Assembly (NCBI GenBank): GCA_965117035.1
Contig: OZ220748.1
Span: forward strand, 2,976,001 to 3,040,000
DNA from: CAZENU01 sp965117035
GTDB taxonomy: Bacteria > Chloroflexota > Dehalococcoidia > Lucifugimonadales > CAZENU01
Direction of reading: 5' to 3'
DNA: 64,000 bases
Positions 9,167 to 18,541 of this stretch are shown here, piece by piece. The notes beneath the pieces were generated by a model. The model was not told the origin of the DNA and made no database searches. It saw only the letters and a list, made by a program, of their open reading frames with translations. Position 1 is the first letter of the stretch, and every line of letters starts with the position of its first letter. Position numbers and translations under genes: made by a program.

Positions 9167-10171
9167 TCAGGGCAGTCTCCGGAATACGGTGTTCGAGAGG
9201 GCCCGTTCCAGCAGCAGGATCGCCAGCGCCGGGACCAGGAACCAGGTCAGGACCTCTCTATACCGGATGAAGTTCTGGATCTCGACGTCGGACTGTTCCA
9301 ACGCGTTGATCTCGGCGTAGATGCCCCGGAGTTCCTCCGTATTGGTGGCGCGATAGTATCGTCCGTTGGCAATGGACGCGATCTGCCGGAGCGTCTCCTC
9401 GTCGAGCGGATTCTCCTGGGTCGCGCTCCCTGTGCCCGATGGGTCGGTCCGCGAGTCGCTCGTCTCGCCGCCGCTTCCCATTCCGATCGTGTACAGCCTG
9501 ATGCCGACCGCCTCCGCCGCCGTGGCAACCGTTATGGGATCGAGCTCCCCCGCGTTGTTCACCCCGTCTGTGATCAGAGTGACGATCCTGCTCTCGGCGC
9601 TGGAGTCCTTCAGCATGTTCGCCGCGGTCGCCATTCCGCTCCCAATCGCCGTCCCGTCTTCGATCCTCATTTCCTCGGCAAGGTGGATGTCCCTGAGCAG
9701 GCGTTCCAGCGCGACGTGGTCCAGCGTGGGGGGACTCTGGATGAACGCCTCGCGGGAGAAGACCACGAGGCCGATGCGGTCGTAGTCCCGGTCCTCTATG
9801 AAGTCCGCGATGATCTCTTTCGCGGCGCCCAGCCTGTGCGGCGCGAAGTCCGTCTCGCCCATGCTCCCCGATACGTCCAGGGCTATGGCGATATCGACGC
9901 CCTCGCCCCGGATGACCTCTCGCGCATCCGCCAGTTGCGGCCGCGCGGCGGCGACGACAACCAGCGCCAGCGCGAGAATACGCAGCACCGAGACGAGCGG
10001 GGTCAGCCGGAGGCGAAGCGACCTCCTGCTCACGGGAACCAGGCCGGTGTCCGCGTACCTCAGGGTTACCGGCCCCATTCGCCGCCTCCACAGGTACGGC
10101 AGGACGGCCGGCGCGACGGCCGCCGGCAGCAGGAAGAGCACCCAGGATGACTGGAAGGTCAGGTCGCTCAC
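9167..10171 (-). CDS. batA: von Willebrand factor A domain membrane protein (BatA)
   Basis: 334 residues with an N-terminal membrane segment (FLLPAAVAPAVLPYLW), a second helix near 60-80, and a VWA domain with an intact MIDAS (DVSGSMGE, then ITDGVNNAGE). A membrane helix sits close to the C-terminus (FLVPALAILLLERAL). It is paralogous to the next VWA gene downstream and is fused to it only by operon order. The start overlaps the upstream gene by 4 bp (coupled). Confidence 0.9.
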   Translation of the reverse strand: MSDLTFQSSWVLFLLPAAVAPAVLPYLWRRRMGPVTLRYADTGLVPVSRRSLRLRLTPLVSVLRILALALVVVAAARPQLADAREVIRGEGVDIAIALDVSGSMGETDFAPHRLGAAKEIIADFIEDRDYDRIGLVVFSREAFIQSPPTLDHVALERLLRDIHLAEEMRIEDGTAIGSGMATAANMLKDSSAESRIVTLITDGVNNAGELDPITVATAAEAVGIRLYTIGMGSGGETSDSRTDPSGTGSATQENPLDEETLRQIASIANGRYYRATNTEELRGIYAEINALEQSDVEIQNFIRYREVLTWFLVPALAILLLERALSNTVFRRLP

Positions 10172-11223
10172 GTCTTCGCCTCCGGCCGGGCCGCTTCGCC
10201 GGCCCGGGGCCTCGTCCCCTCCAGGAAGCCACGAGCCCGGCGCAGGGCATCGTAGGCCTGGGTCTCCGGGGGCGTGTAAGCCGAGAACCTGCAGAGGTCC
10301 GCCTCGACGAGCAGGTCCACGACCAGACGCGCGTTGTCGCGGTCGAGCGAAGACTGCGAAATCGCGGCGCCGATCTCATCCGTCGTCATCTCCGTTGCGT
10401 ACCGGTGAACCGAGTCCTCCAGGTACATCGCTCGCACGTAGCGCTGCATGGCGCCTGCCACCCGGGCGTAGTGCTCCTTGAAGCGGCCGGCTCCGGGCAG
10501 ATCGAGCCGTTCCACCCGGTCGATTTCCTGGACCGCGATCTCCCACGGCGTTCGCGCATCGACAGCCGGGGTGGGCCGCGTCTCCCGGCCCTCGAGCCGG
10601 CGTCTGGCCACGTACGCCGAAACGGCCGCCGTGGCCAGGACGGCCGCGCCCGTCAGGGCGAACGCGGCCGAGCGTCTCCATGCGGGCGATGCGAGATCGG
10701 CCGGCGGGCGGATGTCCTTCAGTTCCTCGTCGGCTTCGGACAGGACCGAGTGCACCGTCATCCGCAGCGGTCGCGGAGACACCTGCTCGACGCGGCCGTC
10801 CGGACCGCGGACGGCTATCGACAGGTCCGGTGTTTCGAAGGCGCCCGGTTCGAAGATCGTTGCCGTGAGCTGTTGGCTCGTCGTCTCCGTGCCGTCTCCG
10901 TTGGAGGCCGCGCGAGCCGTGGTCTGGGACGCTATTTCGAACGGTCCCCACTCGGGACCCAGGCGGGGAACGACGACAACGTGGCCCGCGGGGTGGGTCA
11001 CCTGCAGGGTCATGGTGACCAGGTCGCCGACGGTCAGGGCGTCGCGGTCGGCTGAGAGGGAAGCTCGGACGCCGGCGGGAGAGCCTTCCTGCGCGGCGAG
11101 GGCGCCGGGCAGCATGGCGGCCAGGGCGGCGGCAACCGCCCAGAGGAGCCGGACCCCGGAGCCCGGAACGCGGCCGCCTAGGTTGCCCGTGCTTCGCACC
11201 GCCCGCTCGGCCAAGTACGACAC
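10168..11223 (-). CDS. membrane protein of MoxR-Bat operon (BatD-like N-domain, DUF4381-type)
   Basis: 351 residues: a signal sequence or membrane anchor (about 27-45), a beta-rich extracytoplasmic domain (VRASLSADRDALTVGDLVTM) resembling the first repeat of BatD, a membrane helix (about 183-205), and a helical cytoplasmic tail rich in aromatic and charged residues. This fits the DUF4381/BatD-like member usually found between the DUF58 and VWA genes. No catalytic motif is visible. Exact family membership would need a profile search. Confidence 0.75.
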   Translation of the reverse strand: MSYLAERAVRSTGNLGGRVPGSGVRLLWAVAAALAAMLPGALAAQEGSPAGVRASLSADRDALTVGDLVTMTLQVTHPAGHVVVVPRLGPEWGPFEIASQTTARAASNGDGTETTSQQLTATIFEPGAFETPDLSIAVRGPDGRVEQVSPRPLRMTVHSVLSEADEELKDIRPPADLASPAWRRSAAFALTGAAVLATAAVSAYVARRRLEGRETRPTPAVDARTPWEIAVQEIDRVERLDLPGAGRFKEHYARVAGAMQRYVRAMYLEDSVHRYATEMTTDEIGAAISQSSLDRDNARLVVDLLVEADLCRFSAYTPPETQAYDALRRARGFLEGTRPRAGEAARPEAKT

Positions 11224-11230
11224 GCTCCTC

Positions 11231-12118
11231 TCATCGCGACAGTCTCCGCAGCCGGCCGCTGAAGAACGATCCGACCTCGGAGATGTAGTCCCGCTCGGTC
11301 GTGACGCTGACGCGGTCTACTCCCGCGGCGGCGAACGCATCGCTCTTTTCCGCTTCCAGCCTCGCCACTCTCTCGGAAAAGTCCCGGCGCCATCGTCTGT
11401 CGCCGGTGTCCACCCAGCGTTGCTGTCCGCTCTCGGCGTCCTCAAGGGCGACGATGCCCACGTCTGCCATCTCTCGCTCCATCGGATCGGTCAGGTCGAA
11501 CGCCACGACGTCGTGGCGTCGGTTGGCGACCACCATCGCCTGGCGGTACGACTCAGGGTCGGCCAGGAAATCTGATATCAGGAATACGATGCTACGCCGC
11601 TTGAGGAGCACATAGGTCGTGTCGAGAGCGAGCCTGATGTCGGTGCGGGCGCCTTCCGGCTCGAAGGCCAGCAGCTCTCGCAGCATTCTCAGGACATGGC
11701 TTCGTCCCTTTGTCGGCGGTATCAGCAACTCCACCCTGTCCGTGAAGAGGAGCAGTCCAACCTTGTCGTTGTTGGTCGTGGCCGCGATCGACATGACGGC
11801 GGCCAGCTCGACCGCCAGCTCGCGCTTGAACCAGTTCCTGGTGCCGAAATCTCCGGACCCGCTGACGTCGACCGCGAGCATGACCGTCAGCTCCCGCTCT
11901 TCGACGTAGCTCTTGACGTGCGGCTCTCCCGTGCGGGCGGTGACGTTCCAGTCGATACTGCGCACGTCGTCGCCGGGCACGTATTGGCGTACCTCGTCGA
12001 ACTCCATGCCCCGGCCCTTGAACACCGAGTGGTACTCGCCGGCCAGACCGTCCTCAACGAGCTGGCGAGTCCGGATCTCTATCCTCCGGACCCTGGCGAC
12101 CAGCTCGTTCGTCAGCAT
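11231..12118 (-). CDS. DUF58 domain protein
   Basis: The ATG at 12118 (MLTNELVARVRRIEIRTR) gives 295 residues and lies two bases from the MoxR stop. A longer in-frame start at 12193 would run into moxR and lacks homology. The DUF58 signature YVPGDDVRSIDWNVTART is present, followed by a VWA-like fold (LAVDVSGSGDFG). DUF58 proteins accompany MoxR ATPases, and the MoxR AAA+ ring is thought to remodel the VWA-type partners. Cytoplasmic; no membrane segment is seen. Confidence 0.9.
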   Translation of the reverse strand: MLTNELVARVRRIEIRTRQLVEDGLAGEYHSVFKGRGMEFDEVRQYVPGDDVRSIDWNVTARTGEPHVKSYVEERELTVMLAVDVSGSGDFGTRNWFKRELAVELAAVMSIAATTNNDKVGLLLFTDRVELLIPPTKGRSHVLRMLRELLAFEPEGARTDIRLALDTTYVLLKRRSIVFLISDFLADPESYRQAMVVANRRHDVVAFDLTDPMEREMADVGIVALEDAESGQQRWVDTGDRRWRRDFSERVARLEAEKSDAFAAAGVDRVSVTTERDYISEVGSFFSGRLRRLSR

Positions 12119-12119
12119 G

Positions 12120-13115
<996 letters not shown>

Positions 13116-13187
13116 GTCAGTAAAGAGGCTCCTGTACGAGTAGCCGGCCCACGAGCAAAGAATAATGTGGCGACAGTGTACCGAATC

Positions 13188-13607
13188 TCACGCGGCCAAG
13201 CACTGCTGCCCGGGACTGAACTGCGCAGCGCTGTCCCATTCCGGACATGACTGAATCATCCCGCTGCCGAACGCGGCTTCGAGGGCTCTCAGCGTCTCGC
13301 GTCTGAAATCGTTCCAATCGCAGACGACAGGGCCAAAGGAGGCGGCGACCAACTGCTGGTCGTGCGGGGCTAGGGAGCTTGTCTCGCAGTTGATGGTTGA
13401 CTTCAACTCCAGCACTACGTCGACGTCGCTGTCCCCACGGACATTCGTGTCGTTCCGGTACGAGCCCTGGAGACAGAAATCGTAGGTCATGCCACGCGGC
13501 CACTGGTAGCCATCCAGTGCCCGGCGAATGGCCTCATGAGTGCGCTTGGATGCTTCCTGGGGCCCGTGGTCGGACCACCCGCCGAGCTGAGATTCCGGGA
13601 TTGCCAT
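13188..13607 (-). pseudogene. truncated nucleotidyltransferase of CD-NTase/OAS type
   Basis: 139 residues, against 280-400 for complete enzymes. The nucleotidyltransferase core is intact: G48-S49, then D61-V-D63 within GDSDVDVVLEL. This is the GS-x(n)-DxD motif of CD-NTases (CBASS cyclic-oligonucleotide synthases) and related minimal nucleotidyltransferases. The usual third acidic strand, the basic KxIK-type region and the C-terminal helical domain are missing. Homology fades after ALEAAFG, and a stop follows 24 codons later. It lies divergent from the restriction operon and next to MoxR. It could be a remnant or a stand-alone minimal protein; I favour a 3'-truncated remnant. Confidence 0.6.
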
Positions 13608-13832
13608 GCGTCTCCTCCCCGCCAGCGGTATGGTACCGCTTTGTGGTTATCCTTGGGCGGTGCAGCTGGCGTCGGCGGGATCAAGGCTCTCCGCGGTTGA
13701 CCCGCGCGCACAACGCAGCGGGTATCGCGCAAGCTTCGGAGGCGGCGTATACTGCGGCCGTCCAGACTGCGGGACGCGGTCGTACACGAGTGCGGCTGAG
13801 GGTCCGCGTACGGGACCTGGAGGAGAACCCGA

Positions 13833-15362
13833 ATGCCCCTCACGAGACCTCTGCTGGAGTCCACGCTGTGGCGGGCCGCCGACATCCTGCGCGGCCAGAT
13901 CGACGCCGCCGACTACAAGAACTACATCTTCTCCATCCTCTTCCTGAAGCGGCTGTCCGACCGCTTCGACGAGGAGGTGGAGAATGCGGTGAAGGACGGT
14001 GTCCCTCGTGACGTGGCGCTGAGTGACTACAGTGAGCACGAGTTCTTCGTCCCCGAGCTCGCCCGCTGGCCCGCCCTTACGGGCGCGTCGATGAACCTGG
14101 GCGAGGCCCTGAACGTCGCCAGCCACGCCGTCGAGGAGGCCAACACACCCCGGCTGGACGGCGTGCTGGCCTCCACCAACTGGAACGACGAGTCGAAGCT
14201 CGGCAGCCCGGCCAACCGCGAGCGGATCATCCGCAGCCTGCTCAACCACTTCGGAAGCCTCGACCTCAGCGACGAGAACCTGCGGGAGGACTCGGCCGGC
14301 GGCGGCAACGTCCTGGGCGACGCCTACGAGTACCTGATAGCCAGGTTCGCCGACGACGCGGGCAAGAAGGGCGGGGAGTTCTACACTCCCCGCCCGGTCG
14401 TGCGCCTCATCGTCGAGCTGCTTCAGCCTCGCGAGGGGATGCGCATCTGCGATCCGACCGCCGGATCGGGCGGGATGCTCATCTACGCGGCCCAGTACGT
14501 GAGTGAGCAGGGCGGGGACTCCGGCAACTTGGCGCTGCACGGCCAGGAGCGGAACCTGGGAACGCTAGCCATCGGCAAGCTCAACCTGCTGCTCCACGGG
14601 CTGCGCGCCGCCCGGCTGGAACCGGGCGACGTGATCGCGGAGCCGGGACTGGTCGACGGGCAGGGCAGGCTGCTCTCTTACGACCGTGTCATCGCCAATC
14701 CGCCGTTCAGCCTGAAGAACTGGGGCCACGACTTCGCGCCCAACGACCCGCACCACCGCTTCGACCGCTACGGCGCCATCCCGCCCAGGACCAGGGGCGA
14801 CCTGGCCTTCCTGCTGCATATGCTCGGCGTAACCAGCTCCGACGGCATGGTTGGGGTGGTCATGCCCCACGGGGTCCTGTTTCGCGGCGGCTCGGAGGGC
14901 AAGATACGACGCGGACTCGTCGAGGCCGACCTGTTCGAGGCCGTCATCGGCCTCGCGCCCAACCTCTTCTCCGGCGCCAGCATCCCAGTCGCCATCTGCG
15001 TGCTCAACAAGGCCAAGCCCGCCGGGCGGCGCGGCAAGGTGCTGTTCGTGGACGCGGCCCAGGAGGGCGGCTTCCGTCCCGGCAAGGCGCGCAACTACAT
15101 CGACCCGGAGCACATCGCCAGGATCGTCGAGACCTACCAGGCCTTCGAGGACGTGGACCGCTTCGCCCACGTCGCGGACGCGGAGGAGATCGAGGCGAAC
15201 GACTTCAACCTGAACATCAGCCGCTACGTGGACACGACCGAGCCGGTGGAGGTGATGAGCGTCGAGGACGCGCTGGCGCAGCTCCGGGACGCGGAGCGGA
15301 GGCGCGACGAAGCCGTTGCTAAAATGGACGACCGTCTGGCGGAGATGGGCTATGCCAGGTAG
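13833..15362 (+). CDS. hsdM: type I restriction-modification DNA methyltransferase subunit
   Basis: 509 residues. It has an N-terminal HsdM helical domain (LWRAADILRGQIDAADYKNY), then an N6-adenine methyltransferase core with the AdoMet motif DPTAGSGG at 207 and catalytic NPPF at 289. The family signature GGEFYTPRPVVRLIVELL comes just before it. It methylates adenine in the bipartite target defined by HsdS and forms the M2S core of the complex. GGAGGAG lies before the ATG. It is the first gene of the operon hsdM - DUF4160 - DUF2442 - hsdS - TIR - hsdR - metallopeptidase. Confidence 0.95.
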   Translation: MPLTRPLLESTLWRAADILRGQIDAADYKNYIFSILFLKRLSDRFDEEVENAVKDGVPRDVALSDYSEHEFFVPELARWPALTGASMNLGEALNVASHAVEEANTPRLDGVLASTNWNDESKLGSPANRERIIRSLLNHFGSLDLSDENLREDSAGGGNVLGDAYEYLIARFADDAGKKGGEFYTPRPVVRLIVELLQPREGMRICDPTAGSGGMLIYAAQYVSEQGGDSGNLALHGQERNLGTLAIGKLNLLLHGLRAARLEPGDVIAEPGLVDGQGRLLSYDRVIANPPFSLKNWGHDFAPNDPHHRFDRYGAIPPRTRGDLAFLLHMLGVTSSDGMVGVVMPHGVLFRGGSEGKIRRGLVEADLFEAVIGLAPNLFSGASIPVAICVLNKAKPAGRRGKVLFVDAAQEGGFRPGKARNYIDPEHIARIVETYQAFEDVDRFAHVADAEEIEANDFNLNISRYVDTTEPVEVMSVEDALAQLRDAERRRDEAVAKMDDRLAEMGYAR

Positions 15363-15377
15363 GAGACTTGCTGGACC

Positions 15378-15614
15378 ATGCCGGTCATACTGAGGGAGGG
15401 TCCGTACCGGTTCTTCTTCTACGCGAGCGACCGGGGAGAGCCTCCCCACATTCACGTTGAACGGGATGACCGAGTCGCCAAGTTCTGGCTGGACCCGGTC
15501 AGGCTTCAAAAGACGGGCGGATTGAGGCGACATGAGATTCGCCGCATCGAGAGGATAGTCGAGGAGAACCAGGTTTCGTTCCTGGAGGCTTGGAATGAAC
15601 GTTTCAACGCTTAA
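15378..15614 (+). CDS. DUF4160 protein
   Basis: 78 residues. The sequence PVILREGPYRFFFYASDRGEP with PHIHVERD is the DUF4160 hallmark. It begins 15 bases after hsdM and its end overlaps the DUF2442 start by 20 bases. DUF4160/DUF2442 pairs are common two-gene modules that behave like toxin-antitoxin or accessory units, though their biochemical role is not established. Here the pair interrupts hsdM-hsdS, so it is co-transcribed with the restriction system. Confidence 0.85.
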   Translation: MPVILREGPYRFFFYASDRGEPPHIHVERDDRVAKFWLDPVRLQKTGGLRRHEIRRIERIVEENQVSFLEAWNERFNA

Positions 15615-15945
15615 GGTGAGTGTTCCGGAGGCCATGACGGTCGAGGTGACTGACGATACCTTGACCGCCGAGCTCTCCGACGGTCGGACCGTGTCGGTGC
15701 CGCTGTCCTGGTACCCCAGGCTCATTCACGCCACGCCGGAGGAACGCCAGGACTGGCGGCTGATCGGCGGGGGCGAGGGCATCCACTGGCCCGCCCTGGA
15801 TGAGGACATCAGCGTGGAAATGCTGCTGGGCGGCTGGCCTTCGGGAGAAAGCCAGAGCTCCTTCAAACGCTGGCTGGAGGCCAAGCGGGCAGGACTTCCC
15901 GTGACCATCCACGAGATACGCCCCGCTGCGAAAGAAGAGAACTGA
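15595..15945 (+). CDS. DUF2442 protein
   Basis: 116 residues. LTAELSDGRTVSVPLSWYPRL followed by WRLIGGGEGIHWPALDEDISVE is the standard DUF2442 core. The extra ~35 residues at the C-terminus (SSFKRWLEAKRAG) are usual for the longer form. The ATG lies inside the end of the DUF4160 gene, so translation is coupled. Family role unknown; such pairs are considered candidate toxin-antitoxin modules. Confidence 0.85.
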   Translation: MNVSTLKVSVPEAMTVEVTDDTLTAELSDGRTVSVPLSWYPRLIHATPEERQDWRLIGGGEGIHWPALDEDISVEMLLGGWPSGESQSSFKRWLEAKRAGLPVTIHEIRPAAKEEN

Positions 15946-15954
15946 AGAGGACTG

Positions 15955-17265
15955 ATGAGACCCGCAGGCGACAATGGAACGATACCCGATGGCTGGAGGC
16001 TGGTACGGCTGGGGGATGTGGCTCAAGTAGAATTCAGCAGTGTCGACAAGAAGACCGTGGAGGGTGAGGTCCCGGTTGAACTCTGCAATTACACCGACGT
16101 CTTCCACAACCGCCGTATCAGACCTGGGATGGATTTCATGGCTGCGACCGCCAGTTCAGTCGAGTGTCAACGATGGGCCTTGAAGAAGGGAGACGTTCTA
16201 TTCACGAAAGACTCAGAGACGGCCGAAGAGATCGGTATTCCAGCATATGTAACGGAAACCATGCCCAATGTCCTATGCGGCTATCACTTGGGTATGGCCC
16301 GTCCTTGTGAAGAACTCGTCGACGGAGCCTATTTGTCAGAGACGTTGGGGTCCCCTGCGTCGGGAAGGCAATTCGCTAGGATTGCGAACGGCGTAACCCG
16401 TTTTGGATTGACGCTGGACGCTACACGATCTCTCCCCATCCCCCTACCACCCCTGGCCGAGCAGCGGGCTATCGCCGCAGTGCTCGACTCCATCGACGAG
16501 GCCATCGAGCGCACGGAGGCCGTCATCGCCGCGACGGAGCGTCTGCGCGACGCCCTGCTCCACGAGCTGCTCACGCGCGGCGTCCCCGGCTGGCACACGG
16601 AGTGGAAGGAGGCGCCGGGCGTCGGCACGATACCGGCGGGCTGGGAAGTGGTGCGGCTGGGGGATGTGTGCAGTCTGCCAGAATACGGTGCAACTGCGGC
16701 CGCAATTCCCTTTGATCCGGAGCTGCCCAGATACGTTCGAATAACTGACTTAACCGATGACGGTCGCCTACGGACAGAGGATGCTCGATCAGCCAAACCC
16801 TCTGAGGTTAGTGGGTACGAACTTGAGCCAGGGGATCTATTGTTCGCTCGGAGCGGTGCGACGGTCGGCAAGACATACCTATACAATCCTCAAGACGGCC
16901 CGTGCGTATACGCAGGCTATCTCATCAGGTTTCGGGCCATACCCAGCATCGCCCTGCCGGAGTATCTCGGCTTATGGACTCACTCGTATGGCTATCATCG
17001 GTGGGTTGTCTCGATGTTCCGCGCCGGCGCTCAACCCAACATAAATGCCGCAGAGTATTCGTTGATGCGTATTCCACTCCCTACGCCAGACGAACAACAT
17101 ACTATTGCCGTTATGCTGGGCGGCGTGGACGATGCGATAGTGCGCGGCCGAACACAAGCCGATGTGCTCCGGTCACTAAAGGCATCCGCAGCATATGCTC
17201 TGCTGACAGGGCGAGATCGCGTCGCAAGTGACGGTGACCCGAAGCACGATTTCACGGAGCACTGA
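15955..17265 (+). CDS. hsdS: type I restriction-modification specificity subunit
   Basis: 436 residues with two target-recognition domains, each opening with a tryptophan-rich start (IPDGWRLVRLGDV and IPAGWEVVRLGDV). Each ends with the conserved helix (PLPPLAEQRAIAAVLDSID and PLPTPDEQHTIAVMLGGVD) that spaces the two half-sites. The near-identical starts of the two halves reflect the usual internal duplication. The first TRD carries KKGDVLFTKDS and the second LEPGDLLFARSGATVGK, which is typical. Target sequence cannot be read from the protein. Confidence 0.93.
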   Translation: MRPAGDNGTIPDGWRLVRLGDVAQVEFSSVDKKTVEGEVPVELCNYTDVFHNRRIRPGMDFMAATASSVECQRWALKKGDVLFTKDSETAEEIGIPAYVTETMPNVLCGYHLGMARPCEELVDGAYLSETLGSPASGRQFARIANGVTRFGLTLDATRSLPIPLPPLAEQRAIAAVLDSIDEAIERTEAVIAATERLRDALLHELLTRGVPGWHTEWKEAPGVGTIPAGWEVVRLGDVCSLPEYGATAAAIPFDPELPRYVRITDLTDDGRLRTEDARSAKPSEVSGYELEPGDLLFARSGATVGKTYLYNPQDGPCVYAGYLIRFRAIPSIALPEYLGLWTHSYGYHRWVVSMFRAGAQPNINAAEYSLMRIPLPTPDEQHTIAVMLGGVDDAIVRGRTQADVLRSLKASAAYALLTGRDRVASDGDPKHDFTEH

Positions 17266-17266
17266 T

Positions 17267-18468
17267 ATGGACTACTACCATGTACGACTTACCCCTAAGT
17301 CCGACACGTCCCAGGTGGAAGTCAGACTGGATCTCGACATCGATGAGTTAACCGAACGTTTCGTCCTTCCTTATCGAAGAGGGTTACCGATGACGATAAG
17401 TGGAAGGTCATTCTCGGCTCAGGATGTAGAACGCATCCGAATAAACAAGACGGATCGGGACTCACAGTATCTTCTTGGGGTGGTTTCAGAAGAAAGACGT
17501 CGCCGCGCCTCTCAGGGTATTCTAGACTTTACCGGATCGAATGATGAACGGGCCGCGCGCAAAGGAGAAGACGTTACTGATGAGTTCATCACCGGCCCAC
17601 CGGGGACAGATATTCAAACTGGTATCGAGGCTCCTTCTGAGTCCCGACCTCCAACAGAAACTCGCACTATCTTCGTTGTTCATGGCCGGAACAACAAGGC
17701 CCGCGACGCTCTTTTTGCGTTTCTGAGATCAGTCCGGCTTGAGCCGTTGGAATGGAACAAGGCGGTTCAGGCCACAGGCAAGCCGAATCCATATATCGGC
17801 GAGATTCTGGACGCTGCTTTCTCCCGCGCGCACGCTGTCTTAGTGCTGTTCACTCCGGACGATGAAGCACGACTCAAAGAGTCGCTTCGGACTCAAGCTG
17901 ACCCTCCCCACGAAACCAAACTAACCGGGCAAGCTAGGCCGAAGTCCTGTTCGAGGCTGGAATGGCTATGGCTCGCGATCAAGATCGAACAATCCTTGTT
18001 GAACTTGGCGATATACGCCCGTTCAGTGACATCGCCGGTCGTCACACGATACGGCTCAACAACGCTTCGCCGCGTCGGCAAGAGTTGGCGCAACGTCTGC
18101 AGGCCGCCGGCTGTCCCGTGAACTTAGAGGGAACTGACTGGCATACGACAGGTGATTTCGAAGCCGCGATAGAAACGTCAACCGAGGTAGCTTCTGAGAC
18201 CTCTGAGAGCCCTTCACATCAGTCGAAGCTCTTCCAGTCTAATGAACTCTCAGAGGATGCAGTGATTCTTCTAGAAGCAGCAGGGAACGACAGGGCAAGG
18301 GCGATCATGAAGGCGAGGACCGCCGGTGGTCTGCAAATTATCACAAACGGCAAAGACTTCGTCGAACCCAACAATCCGAGGTCTGAAGCTAAGTGGGAGA
18401 ATGCCGTACGCGAATTGGTGGGCATGGGCCTTATCGAAGACACAAAGGGATTGGAGAGGTCTTTGTAG
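17267..18468 (+). pseudogene. TIR-domain effector (Cap12/PycTIR, PF10137 type) split by one frameshift
   Basis: Frame one runs from the ATG at 17267 (GGAG seven bases before) and encodes an unknown N-terminal beta-rich domain, then the TIR-like start TIFVVHGRNNKARDALF and LVLFTPDDEARL up to LTGQARP. At 17942-17943 one base is missing. Restoring it continues directly as VLFEAGMAMARDQD, then RTILVELGDIRPFSDIAGRH and LAQRLQAAGCPVNLEGTDW. That matches the rest of the family to a stop at 18468, giving about 400 residues. PF10137 TIR domains are NAD-degrading effectors in CBASS/Pycsar-like defence. The C-terminal ~100 residues are an extra domain I do not recognise. A real inactivating deletion and a sequencing error are both possible. 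Confidence 0.8.
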
Positions 18469-18541
18469 TGACTCACGCAGGATTTGAGGTCATCGATAGC
18501 CTGCGTGATGCATGACAATTGGACTCTAAGGCCGAACAGCT

